Positions 1-10,167 are shown, counted from the stretch's first letter. The stretch is DNA of 64,000 nt from Hyperoplus lanceolatus (GCA_026929865.2 CM049414.1:7801001-7865000), one strand, 5' to 3'. Made by a program: numbers and translations. Notes: a model not told the origin generated them from the sequence alone.

Positions 1-580
1 TTCATCCTCTTTAATGTTGTGAACCTTTACGATTGTCTTGCCTGCTGCTATAATCAGCAAGCATACTTCTCGCTCACTGTCCCCACTGCAGTATTTACAC
101 TGCCTGTTTATTCCGCTGAAGTGAAGAATGATTTAAGGCAGGGGGGAGGGTAATGTTGCTTGTGGTCATTTGCGGGGAAAAAACCAAAACAACAGATGGA
201 CTGTGTAGTGTCTTTAACCCAGATTCTATCCCTCTAATCCTGTCTTCACAGCGATAATGTCCACATTGCATGCTGGACCTGACATGACCAAATGACCATT
301 CGGATTTGAACCTGGCTGAGCCGGGGATAACAGAGGTTATATAGGTGCTGTGTCTCACCTCGGACCATGTCATGGCCGCGTATCGGATGGAAAGCATTCA
401 AGGTCGAGTTGCTAATCATGCCATGATCATCTCATATATTTTGATTTGATGGTAACTACCTTTCTTCCAGTAAAAGGACTTTGCTGTGAATTACACATAC
501 TGTATGACATTGGGCGGTGTATCGTTGTAAAGATGGCATGACTAATTTGAGATGATGGGTTGGGGGTTGATGAAGCTAGA
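1..580. other. Unique non-coding stretch
   Basis: No reading frame here looks like a protein, and I see no terminal repeats, RNA gene or long simple repeat. The sequence is of mixed composition with short G-runs near 140-180. Confidence 0.5.
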
Positions 581-582
581 CA

Positions 583-749
583 GTCAGCTGTCAGGGCCTT
601 GAGAGGGGGTGATGGGCCCTCATCCGTCAGCTGATTTAGCGGAGGCGGGGTCGCGTCTGTCAGCTGATAGGGTTAGGAATGGGCAGGGTTTTTTGTTGTG
701 TTGGCTGAATCAGTCAGCTGGTGTAACATCATTAGTCGACCTTATAAAA
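583..749 (+). promoter_or_regulatory. Cluster of four GTCAGCTG E-boxes ahead of a TATA box
   Basis: The octamer GTCAGCTG occurs at 583-590, 626-633, 659-666 and 713-720, and a TATAAAA sits at 743-749. CAGCTG is an E-box recognised by bHLH factors (MyoD and PTF1 types are examples of the class). Four identical octamers in 138 bp followed 23 bp later by a TATA box has the layout of a tissue-specific promoter reading rightward. No convincing gene follows, so it could also be the U3 region of a decayed LTR element or chance clustering. Confidence 0.3.
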
Positions 750-1165
750 CCAGGTCAGTTGTAGGATTACTAAACAAAGCCTTGTTACCCAGTCCCCCCC
801 CACCTCCAGACTAGGCTACTTACACCCACATAATTACCACTTCTTCTTTTATTCCTAATTCGTTAGCGTCCTATGCCTTACCACTTTAGTGTTCAACACG
901 CCGCAGTTTTGACGGTCGATATCGCTGCAGCCACAAGTCCTTGCATTAGTCAGCTTCTACTTCTTGACTCCCAACCTTTCTTCTCTTACACACTGCACCC
1001 CTAATATGCTTGATTTCCCCCACACCACCACCCCACAGCAAATATGGTATCCTTGCTGCCAGCCCCCCTCCTCTTTAAAGCCACAGTTAAGCTATAAGGT
1101 CAGAAAGAATATGTCAAGTCTCTCTTGGTAAGGTCAGCGGTCTTGCTGGGTGCAGAGCATTGCGC
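750..1165. other. Unique pyrimidine-rich stretch with one short frame
   Basis: This lies just downstream of the E-box/TATA cluster. The first ATG with a frame of any length is at 873 and runs 43 codons to a stop at 1002-1004. The peptide has no recognisable motif and the frame is short enough to be chance. Nothing else is seen. Confidence 0.35.
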
Positions 1166-1215
1166 TGTAAATTAGTTGATTAAAAATCCCTAATTACACA
1201 CCTCTAATCTGCCTC
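1166..1215. promoter_or_regulatory. Homeodomain-type motif cluster
   Basis: Within about 45 bp there are four TAAT/ATTA cores: AATTAG, GATTAA, TAATTAC and TAATCTG. The last matches the bicoid/OTX-type core TAATC. Dense ATTA cores inside complex unique sequence are common in vertebrate developmental enhancers. This is motif reading only; conservation is untested. Confidence 0.22.
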
Positions 1216-1956
1216 GGGAAGACAGTCTCTTCAGCTTAGTTGTCGCGCCAGCTGCCTTGAGCACGGGAGAAAATGGCCAAGAGGAGTTTTAAGGCTTTAG
1301 GAGTTTAGGGTTGATCTAAAGGTTAAGGTATACTTAAACACATTGGTCACTAATCAGGTACTTTTATGTATTCTTGAGCATGAGCCAGATCCCAATAAGT
1401 ACACAAAAACGTTGCAACCTTTTTCAAGGGATTGTGCCGCTTTGGATGATCTAAGAAGACCTCAGGTGATTTTTTTGTTTGACAGTGTTATGTAGTATGA
1501 GTGTTTAACATTGAATGAACATTTGCCACACACAGATTTGTCAGAGCATGAGATGCCAAGTAACTTCCATAACAATGGTGACTCCCTTACGATAGCTTAA
1601 TGATATTTTTGGTGTTAGCTTACAATTAGTGCTGTAAAACTGCCCCTTGTATTGAGTTTCTTTTCCACCTGACAGCATCACAGAGGGCCAGTATTTATCC
1701 ATCTAGACAGTCAATGATGACTGGTCAGCTCTTCTGTTGATTCTACCTGGAATCAATACAATCCTCGAGCTGACGCTGCAGATCAGGAGCCAGACAAGGA
1801 TCAATTAGTCTGTAATGGGATCAGAACTGTCCGATTGCTATGAGAGCCTCTAAGGTTACCAGGGTGTAATCTGCCAAAATAAGCTTGTAGTTGGCATCAG
1901 TATAATTTTTTGTAAGGGTAAACACTCGAAAAGAAGATAAAAATACAATGTATATA
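1216..1956. other. Unique stretch, possibly containing conserved non-coding DNA
   Basis: No gene or repeat is recognised. The part at about 1670-1860 is complex, evenly composed sequence with several ATCAAT/GATCA motifs, the texture often seen in conserved non-coding elements. This is a visual impression only. Confidence 0.25.
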
Positions 1957-2341
1957 GGGGAGAGGGGCCTAAGTTGTGCATTTTTGAAGTTGTGCCACCC
2001 CTTGTTTCTAGAAAACCGTGGAAGAAATTGGAAATGTGATCACATATTTAAGAAGAGCCATCCATTTGACTCATCCTGTAAAGAAGGGAGACACAAGGAA
2101 TAAGATATAAGCACAAAAAACTGTGTTTTGCCTTTCAAAGTAAAATTTCCATTATCAAGGTTTTTTGATTATTGTGTCTGAACACTTATAGACAAGTTTG
2201 AAAACATTTGACACATGTTTTAGTGCTTTGGTATGCTACATTTTGAGTCTATACAGTTAGCACGATGTCAGCCCTAAACTGCTGCATCATGCTTATTATC
2301 CAAATTTCTGGGATTGGGGTGATTTGTGCCAAAGGGTCTAG

Positions 2342-2800
2342 GTGAGTTATAAGTAAGTAAGTAAAATGTATTTATAAAAGCACATTTATGACAGTTTACA
2401 CTGTCCAAAGTGTTGTACATAGTGCATTCAGTAGGTAAACAATGAAGGTAAAATAACAATAACCAAAATAAAAGACGTAAAGCCCATACATCCACATAAA
2501 CACAGATAGTAGTGCAGAGGTAGTCTGCACATTATTCCCTTTCTCACTTCTCTAAAGGTTAAGGGGGCTATATTGATTTTCTGACTCAACTCACCTCTAT
2601 TAAAGTTTCCAATTACACCCACAATAGCTGGCAGAGTGGGGGAGGAAACAACAGGGTGTACATAGGGGTTTTGAGCCATGATTTAAAGGCAGAAATGTAG
2701 AGGGAATCACATTTGTCAGGTGGCAGTTGGTTCCACAAGCATGGAGCAACTAGTGCAAAGTACATTTCTGAGAGTTGTGCCAGTGGCATGGCTGTATACG
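2342..2800 (-). mobile_element. LINE (non-LTR retrotransposon) 3' end, copy 1
   Basis: On the minus strand the segment reads as the last residues of a LINE reverse-transcriptase ORF: APCLWNQLPP, then SAFKSWLKT and MYTLLFP. This matches the usual ending of fish LINE proteins (APxLWNxLP ... FKSxLKTHL). An untranslated tail follows, with a TTTATAAA...GCACATTT-type stretch and a terminal (ACTT)n simple repeat at about 2350-2362. It is strongly 5'-truncated. A second copy at 8764-8940 shares the same protein tail and the CTCTGCACTACTATCT stretch; copy 1 has extra sequence between them. Confidence 0.6.
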
Positions 2801-3067
2801 CTGGTCACCAAAAGAAAGTGATTGTCTACAGTAGCTCAGAAGAGAGTGACATCTCAATTCCACTTAACGACACCACTGATGAGAGTTCAGATGGCCAGAA
2901 AGATGATGATGGTGACTTTGTCATTGTGAGCTTTGCAGGTAAAACCATTAGATCTTCTAGGCCTTGTTTAAGAAAATTGTCCTTCAATCTTTGACAACTA
3001 TTTACTTTATTTACTTTAAATAAACCTTAAATAAGTAATTGTCTTGTGGATTTGTCTTGCATTACAG
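2801..3067 (+). pseudogene. Possible transposon-protein 3' coding fragment, acidic tail
   Basis: Downstream of the nested LINE, the plus strand stays open to about 2992 and encodes a serine/acidic stretch: SSSEESDISIPL, then DESSDG and DDDGDFVIVSFAGK. The compositional shift and the GDFVIVSFAG string look like real but partial coding sequence. A consensus-like splice donor (GCAG|GTAAAA, GT at 2939-2940) follows it and a plausible acceptor (TTGCATTACAG) ends at 3067, so the frame may continue into the terminal repeat region. It lies inside the transposon, so it is probably the C-terminal end of that element's own protein. I do not recognise the family with certainty. Confidence 0.3.
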
Positions 3068-3116
3068 TTTATGAGATATATAGCAATGGCACAATTTACC
3101 CCATGGTATTCTCTCC

Positions 3117-3298
3117 AACCGCACAACTTTTTTTCCGAAAGCTATATTTCTTCAACAATTTATTCCAGATCCAAAGTTTGTATTGCCAGGGATGCACAAC
3201 ACCCTGAAATATATGTACATATTTGAGTTGGAGACTTTACTGTCAAGGCCTTACTTTAAAGTCACCTACTGTCATTTTAGAGGGTTGGAATATGGGAG
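3117..3298. other. Short spacer between two transposons
   Basis: No coding potential. GGAATATG at 3287-3294 reappears at 4475-4482 and may be the target-site duplication of the next element. Confidence 0.4.
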
Positions 3299-4473
3299 CA
3301 GTGTTTCCCCTAGAATATTTTTAGATCCTGCTGGGTGAAAATGGACCTTCGAGGGGGGACTGGGGGCATGCCCCTGCTGAAGAAAACCTTATCCTTTTAA
3401 AGTTAAATGCATTTATCTGGTGCACTTTGAGAGGCTAAATCTGATTCATTTTGTGCTCTGTAAACATCTGTAATATACAGTATGTCCTGCCTATAACTAT
3501 TTTCTGTAATAATTTGGAAACACAAGTCATGTAAACTATTGAAGAAAAACATGTGGATTTCAATAAAAATAAGAAAATAAAATACAATAAACACTAAGAT
3601 CTAATATAGACAGGTCCTGTCTAGTACTCATTTCTGGATTAATCTGAATCACCTCACCTTGAAGCTAGCCTATTGAATTTAAAAAAAAAAATTTTTATGC
3701 AAATAGAAAAAAATTAATTAACATAGGCTACACATCATGATTAGCCTATCAACATTTGTGCTACATAAGGCAAATTCCCTATTCCGACGCTTACTGTATA
3801 TTTCATCTAGCCTTTTTCTCAATTTAAAACATAAAAATAAAGTAGCATTGAAAATATAAAAAAATAAAGCTTGTGGGCCTACAATATCCTGCTGTTTTCA
3901 AGATAACCTTACAGTTTAAACAATAAATGAATGAATATGTCCCTTGAAAATAAGTGAATGCTTTTCTGAGAATGTCAAAGGCAGTAGAGGTGTGGCACTT
4001 CTGTAAACTTACTGAAACGAGAGCATGCCGTTTTTTTCTGCGCTGTCTTTGCTGTTGATACAGATTGGTTGTGTTGCCATGGCGACATAGCGATTTTAAG
4101 TTTTTCTCAGCACTTTTTCCTGTTCAACATCCCTTTTACTGAGTCCTAATTATCACCATAGAGCAGACGGTGGGTTTACTTTCGCCACTAGTTCAAGTTT
4201 TGCTTGCTAGTCATGCTCCTGCTCATTGGCTTCCGTGTTTAACAAGTGCGCACCGAATGCACACGCGCATAGCGCCGCGCACAGACACACAGATCAGCTG
4301 ATGGGATGATCAGACGAGAGGTTGTAAGGACACGAGCACATAAGGGGTAAACCGACAGTGTCGCGCAGATGCTCGCAAATGATTATTACGGAAGTCAGGC
4401 TACTGTAGGCCTGGCGGGGGGTCCCGTTGGCCTGGTGGCCCGCCAGGCCTGTATAAAGGTAGGGGAAACACTG
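3299..4473. mobile_element. hAT-like non-autonomous DNA transposon
   Basis: The left terminus is CAGTGTTTCCCCTA and the right terminus is its inverse, TAGGGGAAACACTG, a 14-bp perfect inverted repeat. CAGTG-type ends are usual for hAT elements. GGAATATG flanks both sides at 3287-3294 and 4475-4482, although a few bases separate it from the termini on the left, so the duplication is provisional. The 1.2-kb interior is AT-rich and has no transposase frame. Confidence 0.65.
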
Positions 4474-4482
4474 GGGAATATG

Positions 4483-5900
4483 AAGGATGAAACCAACCAT
4501 TCCCTTCTTTGGTAGACATTCTGATGCATCGTTGTTCCCAGAGGACCACAATAAACAAGGAAAGCTGAGGCACTGGGGACAAAAAGCTCAGCAGTGACCT
4601 GTTGATGACTCAAACCTTAATTCCCACATTAGTCAGTTAATGATGCGTTAAACATAAAGCTTTATGGAATAGGTGTGAATGGCCGATTGGGTAATCAATG
4701 AGGAAAGAACACCAGTCCAGTGTGTAGTCCTATGATGGGAAGAGGGACCCAAGGGGAGGTCCGTGGACGTGGAGTTGAGCCGTGACAGAGGTCATGGGCA
4801 AACAATCTAGCGTCCAGGCAGGAGAAGCCCTCTGAATCAGCAGGGGGTTACGACCAGTAGGACGTGAGGTCAGGGGTTAAGACCTTGTTCAGTGGCCCTC
4901 TGCTCTACAGACAGTGGTAAACTGTGTCCCTCATTAGCACAGTCTCAATAGTGGCCTATTATGGCCTATTATGGCAATGACCATCAAGAACAGGATGTGA
5001 CGGGAGCAGAATGTCTGTGTGTGTGTCGGTCCTAAATATAGTAAAGAAATTTAACATTTCAGTCATTTTCTATTATTGTAAGTTTGGACTGCTGGCCGAA
5101 CAAAAGAAAACATTTGCAGATGTTCAGGTTTTTAGGACTTTTGCAGTAAGTTAGTGTTTGTGTATCCGGATCAGTTATTTTGTGTTTTGCCAATGCAGAG
5201 AGTGGCAGTTTGAAGATGATTGGTCATTCAATCAATTGGTTGAACCATTGATAGCCAGATAATTAATCAATCAAGCCAAAATGTCAAAGTGCTTCCAGCT
5301 CACTTTGGTGTGGTTGACCTAATATCAACAACAACTTGCTGTTTCTTCCCTTCTAGTGAGTATTTGTTTCTTTGTTAAACTGCAAATGACTGAATGGCTT
5401 TATAAATTATAAAATAGACTTCCATCTGATGAAAAATCTGTGAATAAAAAGATAGGTTAGGCAGTGTTCATACAGAAAGCTACTTGCCCCTGAAATACCT
5501 GCTCAGCACAAATACCCTACAATGTCAATACAATCTAAATTCACAATAACTTTTCTTTAGCTCCCTTTCTTGTCAGTTATCTGTGAACACATCTCATCTC
5601 AAACACAGTTAATGATACAATTGACACGTAGAAATCGACAGAATGGCTCAATACCAAAAGTCTTCACTCTTTTGCTGCTCTTTGTTCTTGAGGCAACTCA
5701 GACGGAGCCAAACCTGAAAATGAAAGCAACAAGACAGGGAGAAAGGGAGACATGAGTCAGTTCAATCTAGAGTGATGAAATGTGGGGAGAGGGTGAACAA
5801 GAAAACAAGCAGTAGAGGGGGAGAGAGAGCGCAACAGGAAGGGAGAAGAAAAGGCCAATGAGGCTGAAACAGACGGCAGCTTGGACAGAAGTGTGGGCGT
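4483..5900. other. Unique non-coding stretch
   Basis: No gene is recognised. There is a short direct duplication of TGGCCTATTA at about 4953-4972. Frames here are short and without protein character. Confidence 0.4.
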
Positions 5901-6115
5901 TTTTTTACTGGTGTCATAAGAGGAGAAATCAATAAAAAAGAGGTGAAAAAGGCCTCTTGGCTTTAAGAGCCCCATTGCTGCGGCAATTAAAGGGGCCTTC
6001 AAAGAGTCGGCCTAATCAGCGGTTAAATAAAGATAGGAGCAGGCGGCGCTTTGGATGGCCCCGCTCCTGTAATCTAACACCTACTGCCCTGCACTCAGTG
6101 GCCCCTTGAACTAAA
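5901..6115. promoter_or_regulatory. Candidate conserved non-coding element
   Basis: Complex unique sequence containing GGCAATTAAAGGGGCC followed by CTTCAAAG, a TCF/LEF-like core, and further AATTAAA/GGTTAAATAAA homeodomain-type cores. It is not a recognised repeat and not protein-like. Conservation is untested. Confidence 0.2.
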
Positions 6116-7379
6116 TGTGCGTGTGTGCATGCACATACTTGTGTGTGTGTTTATGTGTCTTTTTCCCCACTCGCACACATATTGGCGTACAGAGTGCCCG
6201 GACGCATTTCTGACAGCTTGTATGTGGTTAACAGGCTCTTAAAAGGCAGATTAGCCAGTTAGCCAAGCCTCCTCTCTGCGTCCTTCTCTGTCAGTTTCTT
6301 GTGTCTGACCTCTGACTAAACCAAAGTGAGACAAAGCAGATATGTATGCTCAGCTAATATATTGCAGTTATAGCGGCACAGTCTACACTCTGTACCCGTG
6401 ACCCTTCCGCTTACCTGCCGTCTTATCTTCCGCACCATAGACTCATTCTTCATGTGTGTAGGTTCTCACCATGATAAGGTGCCGGCCGGTGAGTCAATAC
6501 TACAGCCTTGGGTCTGTCTTCACGAGCCTCTCCCTGCTTAAAGAGGCACTGTGTAGACAGAGCAGATACCAAGCTGAGCAATGAGTTTGCTTTAGGCACA
6601 CAGAGGCCAAGATAGACAGGTGAAACGGGCCCTTTTGCACAATGTCATTACATGGCATTCTGCAGTGTTAAAGTTTACAGGGCGGGTTGCATTAGTTCAA
6701 CCTTGGTTTGTGGAATTGTGTTCATGGACATTGTTTAGGAGCCCTCAACATGTGTGTTTTCAGTACACAGACAAGGGCAGATATCTAAGGACATTTTAGC
6801 ATTGTTATTTTAATTGTCAGTTCCATTTTGGATATGTTGTATATTGCTATTATGACCTCGCTTTGTGTTTCGTAACAATCCTTGCACTTCTAGATATATG
6901 GTGTCTGCAAGCCAACGTCTATAACAGAGCATATACTATTTGTTACATTATAAATGCCACTCATCAGTACTCCACTTATTTAGCATTACATTCCTATAAC
7001 ATTGTTGGACTCACTATAGACAACAAAAAAACAGATGTATTTCTTCTTTGTCCCATGATGCAACTTCAACAACGACCATTCAGTCGCAGGCTTAGGTGTG
7101 TTATGCTATGGCTGATGCCGCTTGTTAAAGATGAGGCGTAGGCTACAGCTACTATGCAACTCTTCCTCAGGTGTTTGAGAATGACAATGCAAGTTGTGAT
7201 TAGACTGTGTCAGCAAGACAATTCCATTGACAAGTCCATAGAGAGGGTTATTACAGTAGGGTTGTAATGTATAAACCCCTCGTTACAAAGACAAATGTAC
7301 TTTTTGCAAGATCAGTGGTGCACAAACTAAAGGCACTGGTCTGTAGATGTGAGAAAACATGAAGGATCACCTTTATCCT
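6116..7379. other. Unique non-coding stretch
   Basis: Short TG/CA-rich runs at 6120-6180, otherwise nothing recognised. Open frames (for example near 6863-7141) have no domain features. Confidence 0.4.
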
Positions 7380-7526
7380 ATGATAAAGCATTTCAATTCC
7401 TGATGCAGGTGGTCTCTTCCAGGATGATAGTGACAATGGTTTGATACGATGCATTCACAAGATCTCAACATAATTGAACACTTATGGGAGAGAAAGAATT
7501 GATAAAGATTTCAGAAAATTTAGAAG
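7380..7526 (+). pseudogene. Tc1-like transposase fragment (broken)
   Basis: Two pieces of the DDE catalytic domain are legible on the plus strand. FQDDSD at 7417-7434 corresponds to the second catalytic aspartate region (usual form FQQDN). DLNIIEHLWERK at 7461-7496 corresponds to the conserved SPDLNPIEHLW motif with the catalytic glutamate. They are in different frames and far closer together than in an intact Tc1/mariner transposase, so there is at least one deletion or frameshift. The N-terminal DNA-binding region and terminal repeats are not seen. The copy is old and is followed immediately by a SINE. Confidence 0.6.
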
Positions 7527-7734
7527 TGGCTTTAAGGGGCGCCCTTAGCTCAGTTGGTAGGGCGTCCCCTCCCCCGGGCCGGGCCCAGCAGCAGACCCGG
7601 GTTTGATTCCCGCCTGTGGTCGTTCTCTGCATGTCACTCCCCTCTCTGCCCCATTTCACCTATGTCTCTCTGCACTATCAATAAAGCATAAAAATGGCCA
7701 AAAAATATCTTAAAAAAAATAAAATTGGCTTTAA
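7527..7734 (+). mobile_element. tRNA-derived SINE, copy 1, with target-site duplication
   Basis: The SINE body (about 7536-7725) starts with a tRNA-like head: an A box at 7546-7557 (TAGCTCAGTTGG) and a B box at 7600-7610 (GGTTTGATTCC), the internal RNA polymerase III promoter. A tRNA-unrelated part follows (GCATGTCACTCCCCTCTCTG), then ATCAATAAAGCAT and an A-rich tail. It is flanked by the direct repeat TGGCTTTAA at 7527-7535 and 7726-7734, as expected from LINE-driven insertion. It is not a tRNA gene, because the anticodon arm is GC-rich filler that does not fold canonically. A reverse copy lies at 44481-44625. Confidence 0.85.
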
Positions 7735-8763
7735 TAAAATGTAATCGAACGCACCGCGCATAATTTGATAAAATGAAACAATTGCAATCGGAAGCATTAA
7801 CCCACACATACATAAACAATCATCCTGCTGTGCACACCTCTCGTCATGTTCTTCTGATACTCTCGCTGTCATTCCGATGTTTTCCCCAAATCCCTGTTCC
7901 CCTCTCCCCACTAACCCCTGACACCTTGCCCCTCCCAGCACATCCCCATGGTTAAGCCTGCATTAACAGAGGGCTCATTAGGACAGCATTAGTGTCAGAG
8001 ATGGAAACAGTGATATGGCTCCACAGCTGGATTAGGGAAGCCAGAGAAGACCCCAAGCCGTTTTTCTTTTTCTTTTTTCTATCTCCTTCTCGGCCTCTCC
8101 TCGTTTCATGCTATTGTTTAGGGATGCCTCAGTTCTGACACTGGAGGTCAGAGGTCCCTTGTCCACAGGAGCCATCCCGCTCCTTCTCCCAACGCACTGT
8201 CACTATGATTCACCCCTCACACGGGTCCCCGTCACTGGGCCCCGACACAGCCGTCACTCTCACTCGCATGCATGTGAATATGCAGAGCTGTGCTGGCGGA
8301 CAGACGCATACTTTTATCGCTGGCGGGTCCCCACAGGCCCCTCGGCTGCTTAGAAATTGCAGAATTGATATACAGAAATCTTCAACAAAAGCTGAGGCTT
8401 TGGTTTAAAAGGCACAATGATCCAGTATTCTTATATTTGACTATATATGTGTAAAAAACAGGCAAATATAAGCCTAATTTTGTTCTTTGTCATCAGTTCT
8501 TTAGTATTCTTGGTCCACAGATTGCAGTCATATTGTCTGCATTGCAGGATGATAGATGTGAATGCAATGACATAATTTTGTATCTAATTACTTCCTCTAC
8601 TTTCACTGTACTTATCCTTGATATAATGAAACAGGTGAACTTGTTTTGCTTGATTACTTTATTATGATTTGAATACATCTGCAAGTTATTTACAAGCCCA
8701 TGAGAAAACACCCTTCGGGTCAACATTGACACTTGGTTACTGTCATATCTTCTTGACACACAT
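7735..8763. other. Unique stretch with a candidate conserved block
   Basis: About 7930-8060 is complex unique sequence with CATTAACAGAGGG and CTCATTAGGACAGCATTAG, homeodomain-type cores that may mark a conserved non-coding element. The remainder is pyrimidine-rich or AT-rich and shows nothing recognisable. Confidence 0.3.
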
Positions 8764-8940
8764 TATAGTTGCTCCGTGCTTGTGACTGCCACCTGACAAA
8801 TGTGATTCCCCCTCCATTTCTGCCTTTAAATCAAGGCTCAAAACCCATCTTTACACCCTGGTTTTTCCTTCCCATTAACTATCTTACCTCTGCACTACTA
8901 TCTTTGTTTATATTTTATTATTATATTTATTATTATTTAC
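8764..8940 (+). mobile_element. LINE 3' end, copy 2 (truncated)
   Basis: The plus strand encodes SAFKSRLKTHLYTLVFP, the typical C-terminus of a fish LINE reverse-transcriptase ORF. The nucleotide sequence matches copy 1 at 2342-2800 over GCCACCTGACAAATGTGATT and the later CTCTGCACTACTATCT stretch. The 5' side is truncated at about 8764. The 3' side ends in an ATT-rich stretch directly against a Tc1-like element, which may have inserted into the LINE tail. Confidence 0.6.
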
Positions 8941-9560
8941 TGTCCACAATAAAAGGCCACTCTGAAATGTGCATTTTTTTTGCTTTATTGGGGGTCTGGG
9001 GACTCAGAACCAGTCAGTATCTGGTGTGACCACCATTTGCCTCATGCAGTGCAACACATCTTCTTCACATTGAGTTTATCAGATTGTCAATTGTGGCCTG
9101 TGGAATGTTGTTCCACTCCTCTTCAATGGCTGTGCAAAGTTGCTGGAGACGGCTTATGGTGGAGAAATGAACATTCAATGCACGAGCAACAGATCTGGTT
9201 GACATTCCTGCTGTCAGCATGCCAATGGCACGCTCCCTCAATGCTTGTGGCATCTGTGGCATTTTGCTGTGAGACAAAACTGCACATTTCAGGGTGGCCT
9301 TTTATTGTGGACAGTCTAAGGTACACCTGTGCACTAATCATGATGTCAGATCAGCATCTTGATGTGGCACACCTGTGAGGTGGGATGGATTATCTCAGCA
9401 AAGCAGAAGTGCTCACTATCACACATTTAGACAGATTTGTGAACAATGTTTGAGAGAAATGGTACAATTGTGTATCTGGAATGAATTTTAGATCTTTAAG
9501 TCCATCTCATGAAAAATGGGAGCAAAAACAAAAGTGTTGCGTTTATATTTCTGTTGAGTG
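8941..9560 (-). mobile_element. Tc1-like element, internally deleted and 5'-truncated
   Basis: The right end is complete: it reads GTTGCGTTTATATTTCTGTT then GAGTG before the TA dinucleotide at 9561-9562, the target of Tc1/mariner insertion. The interior holds an inverted pair of CCACAATAAAAGGCC...TGTGCA-type arms (8944-8973 and 9281-9313) around the coding remnant. The matching outer left terminus is missing: the element begins abruptly at the LINE tail. Coding orientation is minus. Confidence 0.75.
9065..9277 (-). pseudogene. Tc1 transposase remnant: DNA-binding start joined in frame to C-terminus
   Basis: The 70-residue frame starts MSHSKMPQMPQALRERAIGM and continues through MSTRSVARALNVHFSTISRL, the N-terminal helix-turn-helix region of Tc1-family transposases. 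At about residue 46 it passes straight into QLCTAIEEEWNNIPQ and ATIDNLINSM, which corresponds to the extreme C-terminus of the same protein family. A full transposase is about 330-350 residues, so the rest of the DNA-binding region and the whole DDE catalytic domain are missing. The junction, near 9142-9147, keeps the frame open. No catalytic activity is possible; whether the short frame is expressed is unknown. It lies within the element at 8941-9560. Confidence 0.7.
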
Positions 9561-9562
9561 TA

Positions 9563-9816
9563 CTTGGATACATACAAGTTAAATTCAATAGTACATTACT
9601 TTAACGTCAGTGCAGTCAAATGTAAAATGTAAAAGAAGTTGGCCATTGGTTAGCATCTTTTCCACGTGTAGCAGAGGAGAGTGTTGGACTCGTTGATAGA
9701 CCCGCAGCCTTGGCCCTGTGACCCAGATAGCACCACTTAGGAAACCACTGCCCACATTCCCATCGCCAGCAAATGGCTCCTTCTCCTAATCATTAACACA
9801 CAAATGGACCATGTTC
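9563..9816. other. Unique spacer
   Basis: Nothing recognised between the Tc1-like element and the GT repeat. Confidence 0.45.
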
Positions 9817-9845
9817 CTGTGTGTGTTTGTGTGTGTGTGTGTGTT
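9817..9845. repeat. (TG)n microsatellite, interrupted
   Basis: Short TG tract broken by one TTT. Confidence 0.85.
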
Positions 9846-10079
9846 TTGTTGTGTACTTTGCAGCTTGACACAAAGCTGTGATAGACATAAAAAGCCGAGA
9901 CCCACTTAGAGCCAAGGTTTAAATTTAGCAACACAAGATACTTGGAGCCATTCTCTCCCTCCCTCCCTCTCGGTGCTTTTTTCTATTAAACAGGAAACCG
10001 GTAGACGTCGGTTGACCTCTGCATCGGCAAAGGTGCTGTAATTTAGTTTTATGATATAACAAAGTGTTTGATTTGTTGC

Positions 10080-10081
<2 letters not shown>
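9846..10081. other. Unique spacer
   Basis: No gene or repeat recognised; contains short CCCT-rich runs near 9955-9970. Confidence 0.4.

Positions 10082-10167
<86 letters not shown>

Larger units (their letters stand above)
1957..3116. mobile_element. Degraded DNA transposon, interrupted by a LINE fragment
   Basis: The left end begins GGGGAGAGGGGCC and continues to AAGTTGTGC. The right end, read on the opposite strand, gives GGAGAG, then GGGGTAAATTGTGCC, an imperfect terminal inverted repeat. GTTGTGCC/TTGTGCC recurs inside (about 1990, 2325 and 2776). The middle, about 2342-2770, is a reverse-strand LINE 3' end, so this is a nested insertion. The superfamily cannot be set from the sequence, and no clear target-site duplication is visible. 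Confidence 0.4.

Noticed and set aside
7536-7725. A true tRNA gene
   Set aside because: Polymerase III boxes are present, but the spacing, GC-rich filler and long unrelated 3' part with flanking duplication show a SINE.
8980-9378. A 132-codon plus-strand frame
   Set aside because: It is antisense to the Tc1 transposase remnant.
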